A stretch of 64,000 bases of DNA from Bacillus sp. V2I10 (GTDB lineage Bacteria; Bacillota; Bacilli; Bacillales; Bacillaceae). The stretch covers positions 3,744,001 through 3,808,000 of the forward strand of contig NZ_JAUSYV010000001.1 in assembly GCF_030817055.1 (NCBI RefSeq), given 5' to 3'. Shown piece by piece: positions 26,186 through 33,778 of this stretch. A program made the position numbers and the translations under genes. The notes under the pieces were generated by a model. That model saw only the letters and a list, made by a program, of their open reading frames with translations, was not told the origin of the DNA and ran no database searches. Positions within the stretch are counted from its first letter, which is position 1. The number at the start of each line of letters is the position of its first letter.

Positions 26186-27548
26186 TTACGCCTCCATTAA
26201 AATAAGTTGTGGGTCGTTCAATAAACGCTTAATGTGATTTAATGCATTTTGTGCTGTAGCACCATCGATCATGCGGTGGTCAAAGCTTAATGATAAAGCA
26301 AGCACTGGAGCAGCAACAATTTCACCGTCAACTACGATTGCTTTTTCAGCAATGCGGCCGATTCCAAGGATTGCAACCTCTGGGTGATTGATTACTGGAG
26401 TGAACCATTGTCCGCCAGCTGAGCCGATGTTTGTAATTGTACAAGAAGCGCCCTTCATTTCCGCAGCAGAAAGTTTACCGTCGCGTGCTTTAGTAGCTAA
26501 GCCGTTAATTTCATCAGAAATGTCAAAGATTGATTTGCGTTCTGCGTTTTTAACAACTGGAACCATAAGTCCTTTTTCTGTATCAGCAGCAATACCAATG
26601 TTGTAGTAATGCTTTTGAATCACTTCTTCTGTTTTGTCGTCGATAGAAGTGTTAAGAACCGGATATTTCTTAAGCGCTGATGTAAGAGCTTTCACTACGT
26701 ACGGTAAATATGTTAACTTAATTCCCTGCTCGGCTGCAACACCTTTGAACTGTTTTCTGTGAGAAACTAGTTTCGTCACATCCACTTCATCCATCAATGT
26801 AACGTGTGGAGCTGTATGTTTTGAGTTAACCATTGCTTTAGCGATTGCTTTGCGCATTGGGCTCATTTTCTCGCGTGTTTCAGGGAAGTCGCCTTCTGGA
26901 ACAGCTTGTTTTGCCGGTGCTTTTTGCTCTGCTTTTTCTTCTTTAGCTTCTGCTTTAGGAGCTTCAGTTTGCGTTATCAGCAGGTTTAGAGCCGCCTTCT
27001 AAGAATGCATCAATGTCTTCTTTGCCGATGCGTCCGTTTTTGCCTGATCCTGATACTTGGCGGATTTCAACGCCTTTTTCACGGGCATATTTACGTACAG
27101 AAGGCATTGCAATGATGCGGCGGTCTGGATCGACTTCAGCCTGATCCTGTGCACCTGCGCCTGTAGCTTCTTTTGTTTCTTGTTTAGGAGCTTCTTCTTT
27201 TTTCACATCTTGACCAGCTTCAGCTGTAGATTGAACTTGTGCTTCTGTTTTCTCTTCTTTAGCAGGCTCATCTCCATGGTCATCACCTTTAAACTTAAGG
27301 TTTTCATAACCAGGAGCATCAAATGTAATAAGAGTTTGTCCAACTGTCGCAACAGTTCCCTCTTCAACTTTAAGCTCAATAACTTTTCCTTTTACAGGAG
27401 AAGGAATTTCAACGACAGCTTTATCGTTCTGGATTTCAGCCAGTACGTCATCTTCGTTTACTTCATCGCCTGGCTTGATAAACCACTTTACAATTTCACC
27501 TTCGTGGATACCCTCACCGATATCCGGCATTTTAAATTCGAATGACAC
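26186..27548 (-). pseudogene. pdhC: pdhC, dihydrolipoamide acetyltransferase (E2), frameshifted
   Basis: The E2 core of the pyruvate dehydrogenase complex. The start is GTG at 27548 with AGGAGG upstream. Frame 1 encodes the lipoyl domain (lipoyl Lys in NDKAVVEI) and the E3-binding domain (MPSVRKYAREKGVEI), then stops after GGSKPADNAN near 26964. Frame 2 resumes with EAPKAEAKEEKAEQ and gives the whole catalytic domain with FDHRMIDGATA. Total length minus one base is divisible by three (453 residues, close to the usual 440). One extra A in the AAA at 26968-26970 would explain it. Either a sequencing or assembly error, or a real lesion; the rest is well conserved. Confidence 0.88.
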
Positions 27549-27576
27549 GGTATATTACCTCCTATTTTTCATATGG

Positions 27577-27604
27577 AAAAGAAACCAGTTTTCAGGTTTC
27601 AAAA
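27577..27604 (-). promoter_or_regulatory. Hairpin between pdhB and pdhC
   Basis: On the minus strand GAAACC and GGTTTC form a 6-bp stem (27581-27600) flanked by T residues, in the 169-base gap between pdhB and pdhC. It could be an RNA processing or partial termination site. No internal promoter was identified. Confidence 0.35.
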
Positions 27605-27717
27605 GAATTACCATTTGATGTTTGTTCAAGTGCTTTCACGCAGCTGCGCCGCGCTGATCATGGAACATAAACACGCATTCTTCCGGGCCCTCTGATTTCT
27701 TTTCTCAGAATGTATAA

Positions 27718-28695
27718 TTAGAAATTCATTACTTTTTTAGCTGTTTCAATCACATCTTTGAAGTTTGGCAGCCATACACCTTCAGCTTGAGAGAAAGCAA
27801 ATACAGTGTCTGGAGCTGTCACGCGAAGTACAGGAGCTTCTAAGCTTAGGATCGCACGGTCATTGATTTCAGCAACAACGTTCGCTGCAATTCCTGCTTG
27901 CTTTTGAGCTTCTTGCACAACAATCGCACGGCCTGTTTTTTCTACAGATGCAATGATTGTGTCGATATCTAATGGGCTGATTGTGCGCAGGTCGATCACT
28001 TCAGCAGAAATTCCTTCTTTTTCAAGCTCTTCTGCTGCTTTTAATGACTCATGCACCATTGCGCCGTAAGTAATAATAGAAAGGTCAGAACCTTCTCTTT
28101 TCACTTCAGCTTTGCCGATTTCAATCGTATATTCTTCTTCAGGAACTTCCTGACGGAAAGAACGGTAAAGTTTCATATGCTCAAGGAAAACGACTGGATC
28201 GTTATCACGAATAGCAGAGATTAAAAGTCCTTTTGCGTCGTATGGAGTTGAAGGAATAATAACTTTGACACCAGGCTGCTGAGCCATAAGGCCTTCTAAG
28301 CTGTCAGCATGAAGTTCAGGTGTATGAACGCCTCCGCCGAATGGTGAACGGATAGTAACTGGAGAAGACCAGCGTCCGCCGGAACGGTAGCGCATACGAG
28401 CCATTTGGCCTGAAATAGAGTCCATTACTTCATAAACGAAACCGAAGAATTGAATTTCAGCTACAGGACGGAATCCTGTTAATCCAAGACCGATCGCAAG
28501 ACCGCCGATTCCTGATTCAGCAAGAGGTGTATCAAATACACGGTCTTCGCCGAATTCTTTTTGTAATCCTTCAGTAGCACGGAATACGCCGCCATTTACA
28601 CCAACATCTTCTCCAAACACTAAGACGTTAGAATCATTTTTTAATTCTGAGCGCAGCGCATCAGTGATTGCTTGAATCATTGTCATTTGAGCCAT
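27718..28695 (-). CDS. pdhB: Pyruvate dehydrogenase E1 component, beta subunit
   Basis: 325 residues, normal length. FGEDVGVNGGVFRATEGL near the N-terminus and RSPFGGGVHTPELHADSLE in the middle are characteristic of E1-beta. Forms a heterotetramer with PdhA. The stop of pdhA and the start of pdhB are separated by 3 bases, so they are co-translated. Confidence 0.96.
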   Translation of the reverse strand: MAQMTMIQAITDALRSELKNDSNVLVFGEDVGVNGGVFRATEGLQKEFGEDRVFDTPLAESGIGGLAIGLGLTGFRPVAEIQFFGFVYEVMDSISGQMARMRYRSGGRWSSPVTIRSPFGGGVHTPELHADSLEGLMAQQPGVKVIIPSTPYDAKGLLISAIRDNDPVVFLEHMKLYRSFRQEVPEEEYTIEIGKAEVKREGSDLSIITYGAMVHESLKAAEELEKEGISAEVIDLRTISPLDIDTIIASVEKTGRAIVVQEAQKQAGIAANVVAEINDRAILSLEAPVLRVTAPDTVFAFSQAEGVWLPNFKDVIETAKKVMNF

Positions 28696-28698
28696 GGC

Positions 28699-29814
28699 TT
28701 ACTTCGACTCCTTTGCTTTGTAGATTTCATATTGCTCTTTCAGATTGTATGGCATTTCTTCGTACATGTTATCCATTAGATCTGTTACTTTTTGTTTTGG
28801 ATATTCATCCGCTTTTTTGATTGCTTCTTTAATATCTTCTTTTGCTTGTTCAATCGCTTTATTTTCTTCATCTTCGTTCCATAAGCCTTTGTTTTCTAAG
28901 AATTTACGGAAACGTACAAGAGGATCTTTCTCTTCCCACTCGTTATCAAGTTCTTTCGTACGATAGCGGGTTGGGTCGTCACCAGCCATCGTATGAGGGC
29001 CATAACGATAAGTAAGCGTTTCAATTAATGTAGGACCTTCACCATTAACAGCGCGTTCGCGTGCATCACGTACTGCAGCATATACAGCTAATGCATCCAT
29101 TCCGTCAACCTGAATTCCTACGATACCTGCAGCTGCAGCTTTTTGAGCGATTGTTTGAGCAGCAGATTGCTTTTCAACAGGTGTTGAGATCGCAAATCTG
29201 TTGTTTTGCACAACAAAAATCGCCGGTGCTTTATAAGCGCCTGCAAAGTTGATACCTTCGTAGAAGTCACCTTGAGATGCTCCGCCGTCGCCAGTGTAAG
29301 TAATTGCAACTGATTTAAGGTCTTTCTTTTTCATTCCAAGAGCTACACCTGCAGTCTGGATGATTTGTGCACCTATGATAATCTGCGGTGAAATTGCATT
29401 TACATCTTCAGGGAACTGGTTTCCGTGGAAATGTCCGCGTGAGAATAAGAATGCTTGGTATAATGGAAGTCCGTGCCAGATGATTTGCGGAACGTCACGG
29501 TATCCTGGAAGAACGAAATCTTCTTTTTCAAGTGCAAAATGAGAAGCGATCTGAGATGCTTCCTGTCCTGCTGTTGGAGCATAAAATCCTAAACGTCCTT
29601 GACGGTTTAGTGAAATAGAACGCTGGTCCAAAATACGCGTATAAACCATACGGCGCATTAATTCTTTTAATTGATCATCTGATAAATCAGGCATTACAGC
29701 TTCGTTTACAACCTCGCCCTGTTCATTCAGAATTTGGAACGTTTCAAACTGCTTTGCAATTCCTTCGAATTGCTTTTTGCTGTCAACTACAGCATTTTTA
29801 GTCTTAGCAGCCAT
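28699..29814 (-). CDS. pdhA: Pyruvate dehydrogenase E1 component, alpha subunit
   Basis: 371 residues. The thiamine diphosphate motif YTGDGGASQGDFYEGINFA to VVQNNRFAIS lies near residues 178-212, and GPHTMAGDDPTRYR is the family's phosphorylation-loop region. Decarboxylates pyruvate. First gene of the pdh operon, with a promoter at 30053-30082. Confidence 0.96.
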   Translation of the reverse strand: MAAKTKNAVVDSKKQFEGIAKQFETFQILNEQGEVVNEAVMPDLSDDQLKELMRRMVYTRILDQRSISLNRQGRLGFYAPTAGQEASQIASHFALEKEDFVLPGYRDVPQIIWHGLPLYQAFLFSRGHFHGNQFPEDVNAISPQIIIGAQIIQTAGVALGMKKKDLKSVAITYTGDGGASQGDFYEGINFAGAYKAPAIFVVQNNRFAISTPVEKQSAAQTIAQKAAAAGIVGIQVDGMDALAVYAAVRDARERAVNGEGPTLIETLTYRYGPHTMAGDDPTRYRTKELDNEWEEKDPLVRFRKFLENKGLWNEDEENKAIEQAKEDIKEAIKKADEYPKQKVTDLMDNMYEEMPYNLKEQYEIYKAKESK

Positions 29815-29954
29815 CTTTAGTCACCTATCCTTTCTCTTATAAAAAAATAGTTCTAGATTAGATAATTACTGACACATACAGCATTAGCCTACCCAAAATG
29901 AGTACGCCTGACACATTTTTTTAGGCTATCCTCTATATATCTTTATACCACCTG

Positions 29955-30005
29955 AGAGAATGCCGAAACGTTCTCTATGTATTGGACAGTACAAATATCT
30001 GTACT
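29955..30005. promoter_or_regulatory. Two inverted repeats in the pdhA leader
   Basis: AGTACA-6-TGTACT at 29988-30005 and AGAGAA-10-TTCTCT at 29955-29976. Both lie downstream of the predicted pdh transcription start (near 30046), so they could be operators or leader hairpins. No regulator assigned. Confidence 0.4.
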
Positions 30006-30052
30006 AATTTAAGTGATGAAAGAAATTAATACAATTCGTTTCAACATTTCCT

Positions 30053-30082
30053 AGTGTACACCATAAAAAATAAGTTCGTCAA
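30053..30082 (-). promoter_or_regulatory. Sigma-A promoter of the pdh operon
   Basis: Minus strand: TTGACG (30077-30082), 18-base spacer, TACACT (30053-30058). Leader of about 230 bases before pdhA. The rest of the 29815-30268 interval is A+T-rich with no supported gene. Confidence 0.7.
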
Positions 30083-30268
30083 TTGATTTATATCGATATT
30101 CTTAAAAGATATCAAGTGTTTTCATTTTACTTTTATTTCCTATTTATCAATCTGTACTATAACTAATTGTTCATCTGTATTATAAAAATCGATACAGGTA
30201 TCCTTATAAGCAAATGTCGAAAAATGCTGATGCGGCTGCCATTATACTCAGCGGTTTACTGCTCGAAA

Positions 30269-30303
30269 ACAAAAAACCTGCAGAGAACGATCTCTCTGCA
30301 GGC
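30269..30303 (-). terminator. ykyA terminator
   Basis: Minus strand stem CCTGCAGAGA / TCTCTGCAGG followed by TTTTTT. Confidence 0.88.
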
Positions 30304-30330
30304 CATACTCTATAAAACAAGCTTTTATGG

Positions 30331-31020
30331 TTATGATTTTGATGCATTTTCTTCCGGCTGTTCTACCTCAATCTCCGCTTCTTTATAAAAGTCCATTTTT
30401 GCCTGATTATACTGTTCTGTATACTCATTAAATTTTTTATTTTCGGCCAATACTTTTTCGTAAGTACTGTTAATTTCAGTAATTTTCGCTTCAAGCTCTT
30501 CAAGCTTCAAATCCTTTTTTTGAAACATTTGATACAACTCTTTATCAAGGTCAATCGCTTCTTTATATGAAGCATAAAGGGCATCGTAGGAATCATAGCG
30601 ATTCTGCATCAGCCCCTGCAGCTTATCAGCCTTATCTTTCGCTCCGTCTTCTTTGAGCTCCTTTGAAAGATCTGCAATTTTTTTAAATTCTTCCTTGGAA
30701 TCAAGAATGCTTTGCCTTTCATCCTCTAACCGCTTTTCTCTTTCTTCTACAACAGCTGACGCTTCCTTTGAAAGAGAAACAATCTTATCGTACTCTTTCA
30801 TACCTAAAGAAATAATTTCTTCATAAAGTTCATTTTCCTCTTTTTCAAGCTCAATTAGAGGCTTTTGCTGCTGCTCAAATGTATCTTCAAGAGATACTAC
30901 CTTCTCAAGAGCACTGTACATTTCTTCTTCTGGCGAAGAGCCTGAACAGCCAGATAATAATACCGATCCAATCAAGATTGCCGCTGCTGCTGAAATTGCT
31001 TTTGAAAATTTTGTCACCAT
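30331..31020 (-). CDS. ykyA: YkyA-like cell-wall-associated lipoprotein
   Basis: 229 residues. Lipobox LSGC with lipid on Cys25, then an almost entirely helical, Glu/Lys-rich chain with heptad-like spacing, so a long coiled coil outside the membrane. Position next to pdhA and near def matches ykyA of B. subtilis, annotated as a putative cell-wall binding lipoprotein. Molecular function unknown. Confidence 0.85.
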   Translation of the reverse strand: MVTKFSKAISAAAAILIGSVLLSGCSGSSPEEEMYSALEKVVSLEDTFEQQQKPLIELEKEENELYEEIISLGMKEYDKIVSLSKEASAVVEEREKRLEDERQSILDSKEEFKKIADLSKELKEDGAKDKADKLQGLMQNRYDSYDALYASYKEAIDLDKELYQMFQKKDLKLEELEAKITEINSTYEKVLAENKKFNEYTEQYNQAKMDFYKEAEIEVEQPEENASKS

Positions 31021-31089
31021 GGGTCCCCCTAACCATTCAACACTTTAACTATAAGATGTTCTTCGGTTTTTTACAATATCTTCTTTAAC

Positions 31090-31203
31090 AGAAAAGCGGA
31101 ACCGCCTGGTCAGACTCGGGTAAGACAGATAAGAATTCACCCGAAAAGTCCGGGTTTGACTTTCCTGAGGGAATTAGGTGAAGCTGATCAGAATGAGGTG
31201 ATT
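31090..31203 (+). repeat. Dispersed repeat, copy B
   Basis: Begins AGAAAAGCGGAACCGCC, contains GACAGATAAGAATTC and AAAAGTCCGGGTTTGACTTT, and ends about GAATGAGGTGA. The most complete copy besides copy A, with 15-20-base identical blocks. No gene is within it. Confidence 0.75.
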
Positions 31204-31358
31204 TAAAAGTTAATTGTATAATGTTTGATTTAACCTGTTAACCGCCTGAGTTCAGGCAAGATTGGATCAGTATGAAAGGCAGCGCCGAATTGCTCACTAT
31301 CAATTCCCATTTTTTTTATTGGATCTGGGCTTTTGTCTATACACTTCCCATGCCGTGA
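31204..31358. other. Non-coding stretch before the YjcZ-type gene
   Basis: A+T-rich, with one small perfect hairpin GCCTGA / TCAGGC. No reading frame with a binding site was seen. Confidence 0.35.
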
Positions 31359-31367
31359 CATAGTTTA
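31341..31367 (+). promoter_or_regulatory. Sigma-K-like promoter for the YjcZ-type gene
   Basis: AC (31341-31342), 16-base spacer, CATAGTTTA (31359-31367), which fits the -10 form CATAnnnTA of mother-cell sigma-K promoters. Weak evidence by itself, but consistent with a late sporulation gene. Confidence 0.45.
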
Positions 31368-31426
31368 TATTAGACACTCAGGCTAATGCACAGAACATGA
31401 GGGTCAATTAAAAGGAGGTTTTTTAC

Positions 31427-31552
31427 ATGCACGGATGTTATCCTGGGTACGGTTACGGCTACCCGGCTGCCGACGGACGCACTTTCGCTTTAATTGTAGT
31501 GTTGTTTATTCTATTAATTATCGTTGGTGCAGCTTTTGTAGGCCACTGCTAA
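31427..31552 (+). CDS. YjcZ family sporulation peptide
   Basis: 41 residues: a Gly/Tyr-rich start (MHGCYPGYGYGYPAA) and then one hydrophobic helix FALIVVLFILLIIVGAAFVG, the hallmark of YjcZ-type spore peptides. Strong AAAGGAGG binding site 9 bases upstream. A nested hairpin (31560-31605) follows. Likely a small membrane peptide made late in sporulation; its exact role is unknown. Confidence 0.88.
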   Translation: MHGCYPGYGYGYPAADGRTFALIVVLFILLIIVGAAFVGHC

Positions 31553-31559
31553 TGAATGA

Positions 31560-31605
31560 TTGCGGCCGTGATGCCCACATTTTTTTTGTGGGCAAGCCGC
31601 AAAAA
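31560..31605 (+). terminator. Terminator of the YjcZ-type gene
   Basis: Nested stem TTGCGGC...GCCGCAA enclosing GCCCAC / GTGGGC with a T-rich loop. It has no strong T tract after the outer stem, so it is imperfect. Confidence 0.5.
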
Positions 31606-31638
31606 TGATGCCGCTTATCCTGAATGGACAAGCAATAC

Positions 31639-31667
31639 TTTTCGTTTGTCGTCAATTCCATTATACT
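31639..31667 (+). promoter_or_regulatory. Sigma-A promoter of def
   Basis: TTTTCG (31639-31644), 17-base spacer, TATACT (31662-31667). Confidence 0.5.
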
Positions 31668-31706
31668 TATATAGATGATTTAGCAAGAAATGGAGTGTGA
31701 GTCCCC

Positions 31707-32261
31707 ATGATTACAATGGATGATATTATCAGGGAAGGCCATCCGGCACTTCGCAAAGTGGCAGAAGAAGTTGCCATGCCGCCTTCTGATGAAGACAAAA
31801 AAACATTGCAGGATTTGCTTGATTATGTTTCAAACAGTCAAAATCCTGAAATGATCGAAAAATATGGCTTAAGACCTGGTATAGGACTTGCTGCACCGCA
31901 AATAAACGTTTCAAAGCGGATGATTGCCATTCGGCTGACAGATGAAAAAGGAACACTGCACAGCTACGCTTTATTTAATCCGAAAATTATCAGCCATTCC
32001 GTTGAAAAAAGCTACTTAACAAGCGGTGAAGGCTGTCTGTCAGTTGATCGCCCTGTACCGGGATATGTGCCCCGCTATGCAAGAATTCGCGTCAAAGCGG
32101 TTTCACTTGAGGGAGAAGAACTCGACTTAAGACTCCGCGGCATGCTTTCTATTGTATTTCAGCATGAAATAGACCATCTAAATGGAGTCATGTTTTATGA
32201 TCATATGAATGAAAAAGATCCTATGCAAGAACCCGAAGATGCCATTGCCATTGAACGCTAA
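31707..32261 (+). CDS. def: Peptide deformylase
   Basis: 184-residue metallo-hydrolase that removes the formyl group from nascent proteins. The three family motifs are intact: GIGLAAPQ, EGCLSV (metal Cys) and QHEIDHLNG (metal His pair and catalytic Glu). Type 2, as usual for Bacillus, and syntenic with defB near ykyA and ykrA. Followed by a perfect terminator. Confidence 0.96.
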   Translation: MITMDDIIREGHPALRKVAEEVAMPPSDEDKKTLQDLLDYVSNSQNPEMIEKYGLRPGIGLAAPQINVSKRMIAIRLTDEKGTLHSYALFNPKIISHSVEKSYLTSGEGCLSVDRPVPGYVPRYARIRVKAVSLEGEELDLRLRGMLSIVFQHEIDHLNGVMFYDHMNEKDPMQEPEDAIAIER

Positions 32262-32262
32262 A

Positions 32263-32297
32263 AGACCTGTCTGCTAAAGCAGACAGGTCTTTTTATA
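32263..32297 (+). terminator. def terminator
   Basis: Perfect stem GACCTGTCTGC / GCAGACAGGTC with loop TAAA, then T tract. Confidence 0.9.
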
Positions 32298-32348
32298 GTC
32301 ATAAGAAAGATTCTTATTTTTATTGCGGACCAATAAACATATGCTTTT

Positions 32349-33119
32349 CTACAGCAGTCCCACTTTTTTCAGCCCATTAAGGATGCCGTCCTGGTTTACA
32401 TCTGATGTCACTTCATCTGCAAGCTCCTTCAGCTCAGGCACTGCATTCCCCATCGCTACGCCTGTACCAGCATATTTAATCATTTCAAGATCATTCAATC
32501 CATCACCGAAAGCATAAACATCTTTTTTCTCAATCTCCAGACGTTCCATCAGCTTTTTAATGCCTTCAGCCTTAGAACCTCCAAAAGGAAGGATATCGGT
32601 AGCAAGCTCATGCCAGCGGATGATATGGAAGTCTTCATACTTTTTATAGTTTTCTTCTTCGCCCTCTTTACAAAAAAGCAGCGTCTGATAAATTTCGTGA
32701 TGGCGGTAAAAGTCAGGATCCCGCTCCGGATGCATAAACTTCAGACTGCCCATACTCTCGTGTATATAGGGATGATCCGTTTCTGTTGACATCATAGTGT
32801 CATCACTCATGAAAACTAACGGGTGATTTGACGTGCGTGCAAATTCATATAATTCTTCAAGTCTTTCTGTATTAAGAGGATTTTTATAAATGACATTTCC
32901 TTCAAAAACTACAAACTGGCCATTAAAACTGACGAAGGAATCGATTCCAAGTTCTTTTCTAAGATCCTCAAACATGAAAGGCGCCCTGCCTGTTGCGATG
33001 GCAACATGATGACCCTCTTTTTTTAACTCTTCGATGGCCGCCCGTGTGGAGTCCGGTATTTCTTTATCGTGATTTAATAAAGTGCCGTCAATATCAAAAA
33101 ATATTACTTTTCCATTCAT
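32349..33119 (-). CDS. ykrA: HAD superfamily phosphatase, Cof type
   Basis: 256 residues from the ATG at 33119, which follows TAGGAGA; the longer frame start at 33152 has no binding site. Motif I FFDIDGTLL carries the nucleophile Asp9 and Asp11, and the motif IV region reads FGDGLNDLEM. A large cap domain lies between, as in class IIB sugar-phosphate or nucleotide phosphatases. Orthologous position to YkrA. Substrate unknown. Confidence 0.9.
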   Translation of the reverse strand: MNGKVIFFDIDGTLLNHDKEIPDSTRAAIEELKKEGHHVAIATGRAPFMFEDLRKELGIDSFVSFNGQFVVFEGNVIYKNPLNTERLEELYEFARTSNHPLVFMSDDTMMSTETDHPYIHESMGSLKFMHPERDPDFYRHHEIYQTLLFCKEGEEENYKKYEDFHIIRWHELATDILPFGGSKAEGIKKLMERLEIEKKDVYAFGDGLNDLEMIKYAGTGVAMGNAVPELKELADEVTSDVNQDGILNGLKKVGLL

Positions 33120-33259
33120 AAAACGTCTCCTAACCTGTCCTGAATTAATCAACCATAACTAGACCCATAATAAAGGAAAAAATTTAGCTTCTCAACCGAA
33201 ATCGTTTAATCTCTTCTTATTTAATCATTAAATACAAACATTTTCCACAAATACCCATG

Positions 33260-33288
33260 TTAACTTTGCTCTATATCACATATACTAA
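33260..33288 (+). promoter_or_regulatory. Sigma-A-like promoter of the 23-residue gene
   Basis: TTAACT (33260-33265), 17-base spacer, TACTAA (33283-33288). Confidence 0.45.
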
Positions 33289-33352
33289 GTCTGGCAGATT
33301 CACGAAGGCTCGGCAGACACCCGAATTGGACAAGATAAGGAGTGAGACAGAT

Positions 33353-33424
33353 ATGTTGAAAAGATTGCGGCGCAGATTAAGATCTCAATGGAATAGTATT
33401 CTTGGCAGAAAAACAATGGCTTAA
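33353..33424 (+). CDS. Candidate 23-residue cationic peptide
   Basis: A tiny frame with an AAGGAGTGAG binding site at ideal spacing, a possible promoter 65 bases upstream and a terminator directly after the stop. The peptide begins MLKRLRRRLRSQWNSILG and has seven Arg and Lys residues in its first twelve or so positions, so it could bind nucleic acid or membranes. No family recognised; coding status rests on the flanking signals. Confidence 0.5.
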   Translation: MLKRLRRRLRSQWNSILGRKTMA

Positions 33425-33426
33425 CA

Positions 33427-33458
33427 AAAACCCTTTCTAGATGCAGAGGGTTTTTTTT
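33427..33458 (+). terminator. Terminator of the 23-residue gene
   Basis: Stem AAAACCCT / AGGGTTTT with a small mismatched loop side, followed by eight T residues. Confidence 0.7.
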
Positions 33459-33489
33459 CTAATTGAAATAGGCCTAGTGCTCATGAGGG

Positions 33490-33518
33490 TTGGCTTAGGG
33501 ATGATTATCGCATATAAT
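33490..33518 (+). promoter_or_regulatory. Sigma-A promoter of rpoY-rnjA
   Basis: TTGGCT (33490-33495), 17-base spacer, TATAAT (33513-33518). Confidence 0.7.
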
Positions 33519-33563
33519 AGAACAAGTTAGTCTAACATACGGTAGTTAAGGAGAGATTTGGCA

Positions 33564-33773
33564 ATGCTATACAAAGTTTATTATCAGGAGAAATTAAATC
33601 AGGTTCCTGTCCGCGAAAAAACTAAAACACTTTTTGTTGAAGCTAAAACAGAAGGTGACGCAAGAAATAAACTAAAAGACCGCTTTTATAACATTGAATT
33701 TATTCAATCAGTAGAAGGTGCTTTTCTTGAATATGAAAAACAAAACGAAAACTTTAAAGTATTGGAGATTTGA
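33564..33773 (+). CDS. rpoY: RNA polymerase epsilon subunit (RpoY)
   Basis: 69 residues matching B. subtilis YkzG/RpoY, for example VPVREKTKTLFVEA and EGAFLEYEKQNENFKVLEI. A small accessory subunit of RNA polymerase. The ATG at 33564 is chosen because MLYKVYYQE aligns with the known start; a TTG two codons earlier is an alternative. It overlaps the rnjA open frame but stops before its ATG, and the two share a promoter. Confidence 0.94.
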   Translation: MLYKVYYQEKLNQVPVREKTKTLFVEAKTEGDARNKLKDRFYNIEFIQSVEGAFLEYEKQNENFKVLEI

Positions 33774-33778
33774 TTTTT

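Noticed and set aside
27057..27545. A 162-codon plus-strand frame opposite pdhC
   Set aside because: Antisense shadow of the lipoyl and linker region; Phe/Cys-rich composition and no binding site.
30167..30388. A 73-codon plus-strand frame across the ykyA terminator
   Set aside because: It runs through a terminator hairpin and into ykyA antisense.
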